64,000 nucleotides of DNA from Clostridia bacterium (GTDB lineage Bacteria > Bacillota > Clostridia > Oscillospirales > CAG-272), in the NCBI GenBank assembly GCA_017473085.1, contig JAFUNF010000021.1, forward strand, positions 62,001-126,000, in the 5' to 3' direction. A program made the translations under genes and the position numbers. The notes below the pieces were generated by a model. The model saw nothing but the letters and a program-made list of their open reading frames with translations. It was not told the origin of the DNA and made no database searches. Shown piece after piece: positions 54,944 through 62,680 of the stretch. Positions within the stretch are counted from its first letter, which is position 1; every line of letters starts with the position of its first letter.

Positions 54944-55240
54944 ATGGTTGAAAATTCAATAAAAGTCTTTGCTTCCGAGGAGTACTTCTTGCTGTTTTGG
55001 CTCTCGGAAAACATGACCAAAAGCAGTAAAAAAATATCTGTAAGATTTTCACAGTCTGAAATCGCCGAAGAACTAAAATGTAGTCCAACAACCATTAACA
55101 AACGAATGCGTTTGTTACAAGATGTGGATTGCATAGAACTTGACGGCAAAAAAGGCTATACGATTACAGATAAAGGTAAAAATGTTATTAAAATAATGAA
55201 GAAAATAGAGAGTCTTGATGGAGGAAATGACCATGGCTAA
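54944..55240 (+). CDS. Winged-helix regulator of the restriction system
   Basis: The 98-residue protein has a helix-turn-helix at ~40-65 (FSQSEIAEELKCSPTTINKRMRLLQ) followed by a wing (DCIELDGKKGYTITDKGKNVI). Its start is behind AAGGAGG. Its end overlaps the start of the restriction-methylase gene by eight bases, so the two are coupled. It probably acts like a controller protein that times expression of the restriction enzyme; the inverted repeat around the promoter is a likely target. Confidence 0.85.
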   Translation: MVENSIKVFASEEYFLLFWLSENMTKSSKKISVRFSQSEIAEELKCSPTTINKRMRLLQDVDCIELDGKKGYTITDKGKNVIKIMKKIESLDGGNDHG

Positions 55241-57695
55241 TGAACAACGAATTAATAATTTATTTGAAGAAAAAATAAATAAAACTGAAGGGTATCCCAC
55301 CACCAAGGATAAACCCAACAAAGAGGGAGTAATAGTATATAAAGAAGACAGCTACAAAGGAAAAGATGAATTTTTGGAAAAAGCTTTTAGTACTGCGTCT
55401 AAAGCTATTATTACCAATGAGCCTGGAAGACCGGATTTTACTATAGACACCCCAAATTTTTATTTAATCATAGAATCAAAATATGCTGAAACTAAAATTC
55501 CAAATGCTGCAAATCGCAAACATAGGCATAGCCGATATACTGATGTAAAACAATACATAAAGCCTAACGCAATTAGAGACGATGAAGTATACGATACAAA
55601 AATGTTGTATATTTCTGCGATAGATGATAGTTTGTTCTATTCGAGCAAAGTAAATTCAAAAAAAGACGTAATATCTATAGCCGTTTCTGGTACCAATGAA
55701 AATGATTTTAGATTAACTTCTTTCTTTCTTCCAAAGGGTGAAAAATTATCAAAAATAGTTTTAATAGAAGATGGCGGCTGGGAAGATACCTTCAAATCAG
55801 TCAAGGACTATCAAAGAGAAATATATAAATGTCTGGGCTATGAAGAAAAGTTGTACCAAGATGTTTATGAAGATTTAAGAAAATATGCCGATGCTTGTGC
55901 AAAATTTTTAAACACTAATGGTATAGATGAAAATGATAGGTTGGGTTTGGTATCCGCAATCGTTCTTGCCTTAACAAATGAAGATTCTATTTTATACAAG
56001 CACGTGATTAATGGAAATTTAGATATTACACCCTCGGAAGTTAAAGATGCATTAATATCTCCTAGTAGACCTTTTGGAGTAGTAATATCGGATAAGTTAC
56101 CCATTGAAAAGCAAAATGTACTTACAGTTTATTTTAATGGATTGTTGGATAAACCGATATTATCAAGACAAATAGTTACAAAAAACAAAAATGGCAAAGT
56201 TGAAGAAGTTAATGCAAAAGATTATTTTGAAGAAGGTAAAGGCTATACGAATACCATAATTTCAAGGGTCGTGTATTCTTTATATAAATTCATAATAAAA
56301 GTTTACGATAAGTATCAAACTAGTAGTATTGATGTTATGGGAACTTTTTATTCTTTGTTTTTACAATATGCCAAAGGTGATGCCAAAAAAGGAGTAGTGC
56401 TTACTCCAAAGCATATCACTGATTTGTTTTGTGAAATTGCTGAATACTATTACGGTAGCAAGTTCATTACATCCGACAAAAACGGAAATGTTAAAAATGT
56501 TGATATACTAGACATATGCACTGGGTCAGGTGGATTTCTAATAGCAGCTCTTAATAGAATGGATAAAGAGATAGAGTCTTTAAGTATTAGTGACGATAAA
56601 AAAGAAGAAACGAAGGAAAAAGTGCGAAAAAATTCCTTAATTGGTGTTGAACTTAAGGATTCCATGTTTGTTCTCGCGTACGCAAATATGAGATTTCATA
56701 GAGATGGAAAGTCTTCATTGTATCATGGTTCTTCTCTCTATTCAAGCAAAGAAATCCTTGCCGACAATAAAACACTAAAAGAGTTATTAATCACGAAATA
56801 CAAAAGTAGTGATAAAACCGGTCCCGAAATTGGTCTAATCAATCCTCCATACGAAGAAGATGTGTTTGAATTTATTGATTCTATGCTTAGATATCTGAAC
56901 GAAAATGGTATAGGAATAGCAATAGTTCCAATAAATACACAGGGCGTTAATGATGAAGTAACATCTAAAAAGAACGATTTACTTTCAAGGAATTCTCTTT
57001 TGGCAAGCATTTTAATGCCCCCAGATCTGTTCAATGGCGTGAGAGGATCAGGATCCGCTACCTCAACATGTATTCTTGTGTTTAGGGCGCATGTTCCACA
57101 TGCCGAATTTCTCAAGAACGGTGGGCTGACATATTTGGCAGACTGGTCTAGCGATGGTTTTAAATTGGTTCCAAAGCATGGAAGATTTGAGCAAGACGAT
57201 AAGTGGTACAATAGTATAGATGGATATAAAAAGCTCTATCTGCAGGATATGAAAAAAGTTTCAAGTGAAGAAGATAGCATATTATCTACATTGTACAAGA
57301 AGGATATTCATAAAGAGGGTGCAGTTAAATCCATAAGAAAGGCAATCCACAAATTTGATAGAATAGAAATAACGCCTGTAGTAAACAAACAAGGCAATCC
57401 TGTTTATAAGAAAAACAAAATACCAAGGATAGATGTAAATACCGGTGAGCAAAAATTAAATAAAAACGGAGCACCACTTTATGACTATATTGACGCCAAA
57501 GATGAAAATGGAGAGTTAATAATAGACACTAAAGAAACCGAGATTTACCTCAATGAAGATTGGAATATTCTTGATTATGTAAAAACAAATTACAACGATT
57601 TAACGGATAATGATTTTGTTAAAACACTTTTAGATTATAATCTGTTTTTATATATGAAAGAGAATAATATGCTATTTAACGATGAAGAGGAATAG
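55233..57695 (+). CDS. Restriction nuclease-methyltransferase fusion (BcgI-like RM subunit)
   Basis: I chose ATG 55233, behind GGAGGAAATG, for 820 residues. Near residues 66-85 the N-terminus holds GRPDFTIDT...LIIESKYA, a textbook PD-(D/E)XK nuclease site (D, then ESK). An HsdM-type helical domain follows (GVVLTPKHITDLFCEIA), then methyltransferase motif I DICTGSGGF (~427) and motif IV NPPY (~537), which identifies an N6-adenine methylase. Nuclease and methylase in one chain, with a separate specificity gene 2 bases downstream, is the layout of type IIB/IIG BcgI-like systems. The C-terminal ~130 residues contain a copied-field-like stretch (NPVYKKNKIPRIDVNTGE). It would cut foreign DNA lacking the host's methyl pattern. 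Confidence 0.92.
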   Translation: MANEQRINNLFEEKINKTEGYPTTKDKPNKEGVIVYKEDSYKGKDEFLEKAFSTASKAIITNEPGRPDFTIDTPNFYLIIESKYAETKIPNAANRKHRHSRYTDVKQYIKPNAIRDDEVYDTKMLYISAIDDSLFYSSKVNSKKDVISIAVSGTNENDFRLTSFFLPKGEKLSKIVLIEDGGWEDTFKSVKDYQREIYKCLGYEEKLYQDVYEDLRKYADACAKFLNTNGIDENDRLGLVSAIVLALTNEDSILYKHVINGNLDITPSEVKDALISPSRPFGVVISDKLPIEKQNVLTVYFNGLLDKPILSRQIVTKNKNGKVEEVNAKDYFEEGKGYTNTIISRVVYSLYKFIIKVYDKYQTSSIDVMGTFYSLFLQYAKGDAKKGVVLTPKHITDLFCEIAEYYYGSKFITSDKNGNVKNVDILDICTGSGGFLIAALNRMDKEIESLSISDDKKEETKEKVRKNSLIGVELKDSMFVLAYANMRFHRDGKSSLYHGSSLYSSKEILADNKTLKELLITKYKSSDKTGPEIGLINPPYEEDVFEFIDSMLRYLNENGIGIAIVPINTQGVNDEVTSKKNDLLSRNSLLASILMPPDLFNGVRGSGSATSTCILVFRAHVPHAEFLKNGGLTYLADWSSDGFKLVPKHGRFEQDDKWYNSIDGYKKLYLQDMKKVSSEEDSILSTLYKKDIHKEGAVKSIRKAIHKFDRIEITPVVNKQGNPVYKKNKIPRIDVNTGEQKLNKNGAPLYDYIDAKDENGELIIDTKETEIYLNEDWNILDYVKTNYNDLTDNDFVKTLLDYNLFLYMKENNMLFNDEEE

Positions 57696-57697
57696 GT

Positions 57698-58810
57698 ATG
57701 AAAAAACATGTTCTTAAAATTACTGCATGGAAAGAATTTCTATTGCACCAAATAGCTAATGTTGACTATGGCACAAAATTGGATATAGGAAAAATGACAT
57801 ACAATAATCCTACAATAAATTTTGTTTCGAGGACATCCTATAACAACGGAGTAAAAGCGGTAGTTGATAAAATAGAAAACATAGAGCCATATCCGGCAGG
57901 TGATATAACCATTGCCTTGGGTGGAAGTATTGGTACTACATGTGTTCAAACAGACCCCTTTTATACCAGTCAAAATGTTGCTGTAGTCCATTTTGACAAT
58001 AACGTTCCTTTTGAAGCAAAACTCTTTATTTGCAGATTAGTGAAAACTGAATGCGATAATAAATTCAAGGCCTTTGGAAGAGAGCTTAATTCTCACATAA
58101 AAAAAGATTTTTCCATAAATCTTCCCCAAACTCAAAAAGGAGAGCCTGATTGGGAATGGATGAGTGATTATATTAAGTCATTAAATGGAATTGTAAAAGA
58201 AAAAATGGATGAAATAAAAGAAATATCATATAGTAATAAATCTTTTAAAACAATCGCTCAAAGTATAGATATAGACGAATTTAAGAAGTGGGCAGGACTA
58301 AAAAACAACCCTTGTCCAAAACAGCAAGCACTATTAGATCTGCAATGGGAAGTATTCAAAATTGGCGATATATTTAAAACATATACAGGCGGAGATTTAA
58401 TTCTTGGCAATGTTGTTGAAGGCCCAATTCCAATAGTAACTCATTCTGCAGAAAATAATGGTATTAACAAGTTTTCTGAAATTATACCTCAAAAAAGACT
58501 ATTTGACCACAAAAGAACAATAGCTCTTGCAGATAGAGGAACATTTTATGCTACAATTCAAGAACAAGATTTTTACATAGGAACACGAGTTAAGGCTTTG
58601 GAATTTAAAGAAGAGTATTGCAGTAGAGAAGTTTTAGCATTTATAACCACCATTATCAATAATGAGTCCTTTAGGTTCAGTTATGGACGAAATTGCACGG
58701 GTGCTTTGGATGATCTAAAAATTAAATTGCCAGCAAAAGATAAAGAGACTCCAAATTATGAGTATATGGAGAATTATATAAAATCTCTGCCATATAGCAA
58801 CAGAATCTAA
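57698..58810 (+). CDS. Specificity subunit (HsdS/BcgB-like)
   Basis: The 370-residue protein has two target-recognition-domain halves. The first (~8-150) has AWKEFLLHQIANVDYGTKLD ... GDITIALGGSIGTTCVQ ... LFICRLVKTECDNKFKAFGRELNSHIKKDFSINLP. The second (~225-360) has WEVFKIGDIFKTYTGGDLI ... ILADRGTFYATIQ-like sequence ... FSYGRNCTGALDDLKIKLPAK. A helical spacer (DYIKSLNGIVKEKMDEIKEI) joins them and the tail (ENYIKSLPYSN) repeats part of it. This is the standard specificity-subunit plan, in which each half reads part of a bipartite target. It starts 2 bases after the fusion subunit. Confidence 0.9.
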   Translation: MKKHVLKITAWKEFLLHQIANVDYGTKLDIGKMTYNNPTINFVSRTSYNNGVKAVVDKIENIEPYPAGDITIALGGSIGTTCVQTDPFYTSQNVAVVHFDNNVPFEAKLFICRLVKTECDNKFKAFGRELNSHIKKDFSINLPQTQKGEPDWEWMSDYIKSLNGIVKEKMDEIKEISYSNKSFKTIAQSIDIDEFKKWAGLKNNPCPKQQALLDLQWEVFKIGDIFKTYTGGDLILGNVVEGPIPIVTHSAENNGINKFSEIIPQKRLFDHKRTIALADRGTFYATIQEQDFYIGTRVKALEFKEEYCSREVLAFITTIINNESFRFSYGRNCTGALDDLKIKLPAKDKETPNYEYMENYIKSLPYSNRI

Positions 58811-58871
58811 AAATTGCTAGACTTTCTCACTTTTCTGTGGTATTGTGTTGTGTTAACAGGAGGTGCATATT

Positions 58872-59078
58872 ATGACCAAAATTATAAAAAATGCAATACA
58901 ATGCAAGCTGTGTGGAGAAGTTATTGAATCCAAGCATGTTCATGACTTTGTGCAATGCAAATGCGGAGCTTGTGCAGTTGATGGTGGACATGAATATTTG
59001 CGTAGGTGCTTTAGAGATAAGGACTGTTACATAGACCTTTCAGAAAGTATTGAAATATCTGAAGAAGATTCGCAATAA
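58872..59078 (+). CDS. Small zinc-binding-type protein (DUF7695-like)
   Basis: ATG 58872 sits 8 bases after AGGAGG and gives 68 residues; a GTG nine bases earlier is inside that site. The protein has IQCKLCGEVIESKHVHDFVQCKCGACAVDGGHEYLRRC, a compact CxxC/CxC ribbon typical of a small gut-Clostridia family. The function is unknown. Confidence 0.78.
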   Translation: MTKIIKNAIQCKLCGEVIESKHVHDFVQCKCGACAVDGGHEYLRRCFRDKDCYIDLSESIEISEEDSQ

Positions 59079-59138
59079 TGCTGGACTTTTGAAAACTTGT
59101 GTGATATTGTGGTGTTACCAAACAAAGGAGGTAGCATT

Positions 59139-59390
59139 ATGATATTAGAAGCGTTGAAAAGTTTGTATCCAAATGCGAGTGAAAAGGTGCTCGTGCTTGT
59201 CGAGAGGGAGCTTGAAAGGTACAGAGGAAAAGGTCTTAAAACGGACGAAATTGTTGAGCTTACGGACAAGCTCGTGACTGCGTATGTAATTAGCGAAGCA
59301 TTAAAAATAGAGGACGATTCAAAGCCGACCTGTGTCGGTAATGAGTCGTCCTTTGTTTCTGTGGAGGACAGTGATGAAATCAATGATTGA
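59139..59390 (+). CDS. Small hypothetical protein
   Basis: I chose ATG 59139, 7-8 bases after AAAGGAGG (83 residues); the frame opens earlier without a site. It is a helical, acidic protein (LKSLYPNASEKVLVLVERELERYRGKGLKTDEIVELTDKL). It overlaps the next gene by 17 bases, so the two are probably translated together. The family is not recognised. Confidence 0.72.
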   Translation: MILEALKSLYPNASEKVLVLVERELERYRGKGLKTDEIVELTDKLVTAYVISEALKIEDDSKPTCVGNESSFVSVEDSDEIND

Positions 59391-59637
59391 TGAGCTGTGG
59401 TATGGAAATGTATCTCCAATGGATGATGTTCGAAACAACACGGAAGAAATGAAGGAGCTGATGAACTACATAGCTCGGCATCAGGAAGAACTAATGGCAA
59501 CATTAACGGACGAGCAGAAATCGATTTTTGAGAAGTTTGATGATTGCTGGAGCGAATACGCAAGCAAGGCAGAAAAGGCGATATTTTTCATACGCCTTCA
59601 AACTCGGAGCAAGGCTTATGCTCGAAGCATTAAATGA
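59374..59637 (+). CDS. Small helical protein (DUF6809-like)
   Basis: ATG 59374 follows GTGGAGGACAGTG and gives 87 residues; ATG 59383 is an alternative. IDELWYGNVSPMDD, then a long helix with EELMATLTDEQKSIFEKFDDC, matches a small family common in gut Clostridia, often found beside the preceding two genes and near mobile elements. The role is unknown. Confidence 0.75.
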   Translation: MKSMIDELWYGNVSPMDDVRNNTEEMKELMNYIARHQEELMATLTDEQKSIFEKFDDCWSEYASKAEKAIFFIRLQTRSKAYARSIK

Positions 59638-59639
59638 TT

Positions 59640-59665
59640 AAAAGCACGGATTAATCCGTGCTTTT
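59640..59665. terminator. Bidirectional terminator
   Basis: A perfect palindrome AAAAGCACGGATT with its complement separates the small-gene trio (+) from the HEPN-like gene (-), serving both. Confidence 0.88.
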
Positions 59666-59676
59666 AATCTGACAAG

Positions 59677-60587
59677 CTAGCTTTCTATTATGTGATTAAT
59701 CATTTTGATGTATTCTTCGTCTCCTAGGAAAATCCTATCTTCTATGTTTAAAAGAATGATGTTTAAATCAAATACTTTGTCTGCAACATCAAATACTTTT
59801 TCTAGATATGAAAAGCTTCTCAAAATTAAAAATAGTTTTAAACAATCCGAATCAGATACCTTTCTTGTGATAATTCCGTGTAGCAATCTGTTTCTGCATA
59901 TAAAAGTCGGTTCTTCGTCTTCTTGAGTTGATCTTTTGTAGTAATTATCGAGCATAAATTGAGTTATCTTTTTATATTCATTTGTAAAAAATTCTATGCT
60001 GATGTCGGGAATTCCTGTCCATTGAGGAATTCTATCAATTATTTTGTTTAGAGCTGAATGTTGTGTGAATTTACTATTTGTGTATTGCGAAAGCATTCTT
60101 GTAAAGTGTTCTATAATAGGAAAAATTGCGCAAGCACAACTGTAAAACTTATGTTCTTTAAACAATAGTTTGCACTCATCAAAATACTGTTGAACCAGAG
60201 AATCCTTTATTTCAAATGAGAAAAATCCATCGAAATATTTTGAATATACAGCAGTGCTGTATTCATCAAGAGAAGCAAATTCATTATGATTTTCAAGGAC
60301 TATCCTTCCGTTTCGCGGATAAGAAAACCACCCAAGCTGTTCATTTGCTGTATTATCGTTATGCTCATATCTAAAGCTTTGGAATAAAAGTATTGAAGAT
60401 GAAAATGCCAATACAGAAATATGTTAAAATACTGATTTCTCCAATCCCATTTTTCGTCATCTGTTTTTGGATTTGACACTAACAAGTTTTTGTCGTTTAA
60501 AATTATTTCCTTCAATTCCTTAGCCTGTTCTAAGTAATCATTACTTATAAAAACAGGACGGGGTGAAAAAACTTTTATTTTTTGCAT
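59677..60587 (-). pseudogene. HEPN-like gene split by a one-base frameshift
   Basis: The first frame starts at ATG 60587 behind AAAGGAGC and reads MQKIKVFSPRPVFISNDYLE to WRNQYF near 60428. The homologous continuation (ISVLAFSSSILLFQSF...) is in a different frame from about 60425 to the stop at 59677. Restoring one base gives about 303 residues. The C-terminal half is all-helical and holds RNRLLH (59878-59895), the R-N-x3-H signature of HEPN ribonucleases found in toxins and abortive-infection proteins. A good promoter lies upstream. Either the gene is recently inactivated or the base is a sequencing error; the intact rest favours a recent event. Confidence 0.7.
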
Positions 60588-60616
60588 TATAAAAGCTCCT
60601 TTTATGTGATATAAAA

Positions 60617-60645
60617 ATTATAGCACATATTTTGGTATCTTACAA
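60617..60645 (-). promoter_or_regulatory. Promoter of the HEPN-like gene
   Basis: On the minus strand TTGTAA (60640-60645), a 17-base spacer and TATAAT (60617-60622) lie about 30 bases before the start codon. Confidence 0.78.
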
Positions 60646-60744
60646 CATTTTGAAAATTATTTAAGGAGCATTGGTAATAACATTTAAGAATTATATTTTT
60701 TCTTTGTCAACTTTAAGGTGTCTTCAAAATGCGACATAACAAAC

Positions 60745-60773
60745 TTGACAATTTTTTGCTAATATTATAAAAT
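60745..60773 (+). promoter_or_regulatory. Promoter of the nuclease-NTPase pair
   Basis: TTGACA (60745-60750), a 17-base spacer and TAAAAT (60768-60773) lie 52 bases before the GTG start at 60826. Confidence 0.72.
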
Positions 60774-60825
60774 ATGAATATCAATTCTATGGATTTTGAT
60801 CAAAGTACGAAAGGAGAGCGATAAC

Positions 60826-62664
60826 GTGAAAGAATTAAAAAAATTATTAAAGAAAAAACAATACGAAAATATAATCAAGTTGTTATTGTCTCTCAATGAC
60901 GAGGATGATATTGATAAAGTTATATGTTTTTTGAAGAAAGAAGAAACATTTGTGGATCGCAGTGGTAAACTTAAACACGACGAAACCATTTCCCGTGTAA
61001 AGACGGACAATCAAAAGATTTTGAGCTATTTTGAGGAATTAAATATAATCAACCTTTTATTTGCTGAAGAAAGAAAAATGCAATCTTTTATAGATATTAT
61101 TCCAAAGAAAAAACGATTGGCAAATGTTTTATATTACAACAATTATAATTATATAGAGTCCAAAAGAAAGATAAAATCTAATAAAAAATTAGATCCAGAA
61201 ATTGAATTGGACGGAGTTGCTATACTGTATAACTCAACGATAAAAACACTGGTGTATGATAACGAAATATGGGATGATGGTTTTTTGTATAAAGGTTTTT
61301 GTTGTTTTTATGATAAGAAAGCAATCAAAAATAGTGTGGAATACACATTTCTTTCGAGAAACACTCATGATTGGGAAACCTTATTCAATGCTTGGAAACA
61401 TGGCTTTGTTACTATTAGCAAAGAAAATCAAAATGTCTATTTAAAATATATAAACTCTCCAAAGCTGGTATGGTTTAGGAATAGTAAATCTAAGCTTCAA
61501 ATTTACAACAACATTTACGAAATGTCGATAGCAATGTTTGCTAGTGTATATCCCAACCATCCTTCAAATGAATTTAATAACGTATATGATAACATAGCTT
61601 TGAATATGGTGAGAAGTTATTTACATATTGATGATTCGAATACGCGAGTAAATAATATACCCATAAAATATTGGGTAATTGCTTATAGAAGTTTGATAAG
61701 GTATTCTCAAAAAGTGAATTTTATTAATTCTATGTATAGTTATAATATCTTGAGATTTTTGCTGAGCAATTTGTTTCTAACGAAAAGAGATAATAGTTGG
61801 AAAAAGTTATTTATTAAATCTGGAATTCCAAAAGAATATGTTGATGAGATTTTTGATGCTTTGGTATTTACCAAAAAATCTACAGATTTATACGATTTTC
61901 CTTTTGTAAAAGTTAAAGAAAAATATATGATTATGCCAGCCTTATTACATTTTGCAGAAGCTGGACAAGTATTAAAATCAAGGGTCAGACAGCAAGATTT
62001 TAATATTTCAGAAAAAGGCAAAGGATTTGAAAAAGAAATAAAAGAAATAATCAAAAGTAATAATATACCGACTATATCAATTCATCGAAAAGAGTCGGGA
62101 AGTGATTATGAGTGCGATTTAGCATTTGTTTTGGACGAAACATTGTTTTTGTGTGAGTGTAAGGATAACGGAGACAAATACATATTTAATGAAATATCAG
62201 ACTTTTATATGGAAGATGTGGATCAATTAAATAGAATAGCTGATTATTACACTGATAATATTGGAATTGTAAAAGAAGAATTCAAAAAAGCTGGTTACAA
62301 AATTAGAGAGTTTAAGAAAGTTTATAGAATCCTTATCTATAACACTGTATTTCATAGTTGCTTAGATGAAAAAGGAGTTAAAATTGTAGATTACGAAAAA
62401 TTCATTGCAATATTTAGACGAGGTGATTTGGATAAACGAATTTGTTCACTCTATAATGGGCCAATAAGTTGTTTGTCAGGTAAAATAACAGAAACAAAAC
62501 TGTTGAAATATTTAAATGATGATTTTATTGTTTGCAACCATGACAAGATAGTTGAAACCACTCATGTAGACATGTCGTTTGGTGACTATTGTCTGAAAGC
62601 CGAGGTCGAGCAGTGCAATATTATTAATAACAAGGAAATTCAAAAAATAATAATGCCATATTAA
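60826..62664 (+). CDS. PD-(D/E)XK nuclease-like protein
   Basis: The start is taken as GTG 60826 because AAAGGAG lies just upstream; an ATG at 60796 in the frame has no site. The protein has 612 residues. The N-terminal ~400 residues are helical with no recognised motif. Near residue 428 comes YECDLAFVLDETLFLCECKD, the D...ECK core of a PD-(D/E)XK nuclease, with a preceding EKGKGFEKEIKEI helix supplying the usual early glutamate. The downstream gene begins 16 bases later with a P-loop NTPase, so the two form a unit. Nuclease plus NTPase in a defence-rich segment suggests phage defence (inference). Confidence 0.83.
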   Translation: MKELKKLLKKKQYENIIKLLLSLNDEDDIDKVICFLKKEETFVDRSGKLKHDETISRVKTDNQKILSYFEELNIINLLFAEERKMQSFIDIIPKKKRLANVLYYNNYNYIESKRKIKSNKKLDPEIELDGVAILYNSTIKTLVYDNEIWDDGFLYKGFCCFYDKKAIKNSVEYTFLSRNTHDWETLFNAWKHGFVTISKENQNVYLKYINSPKLVWFRNSKSKLQIYNNIYEMSIAMFASVYPNHPSNEFNNVYDNIALNMVRSYLHIDDSNTRVNNIPIKYWVIAYRSLIRYSQKVNFINSMYSYNILRFLLSNLFLTKRDNSWKKLFIKSGIPKEYVDEIFDALVFTKKSTDLYDFPFVKVKEKYMIMPALLHFAEAGQVLKSRVRQQDFNISEKGKGFEKEIKEIIKSNNIPTISIHRKESGSDYECDLAFVLDETLFLCECKDNGDKYIFNEISDFYMEDVDQLNRIADYYTDNIGIVKEEFKKAGYKIREFKKVYRILIYNTVFHSCLDEKGVKIVDYEKFIAIFRRGDLDKRICSLYNGPISCLSGKITETKLLKYLNDDFIVCNHDKIVETTHVDMSFGDYCLKAEVEQCNIINNKEIQKIIMPY

Positions 62665-62680
62665 AAACAAAGGAGAAAAA

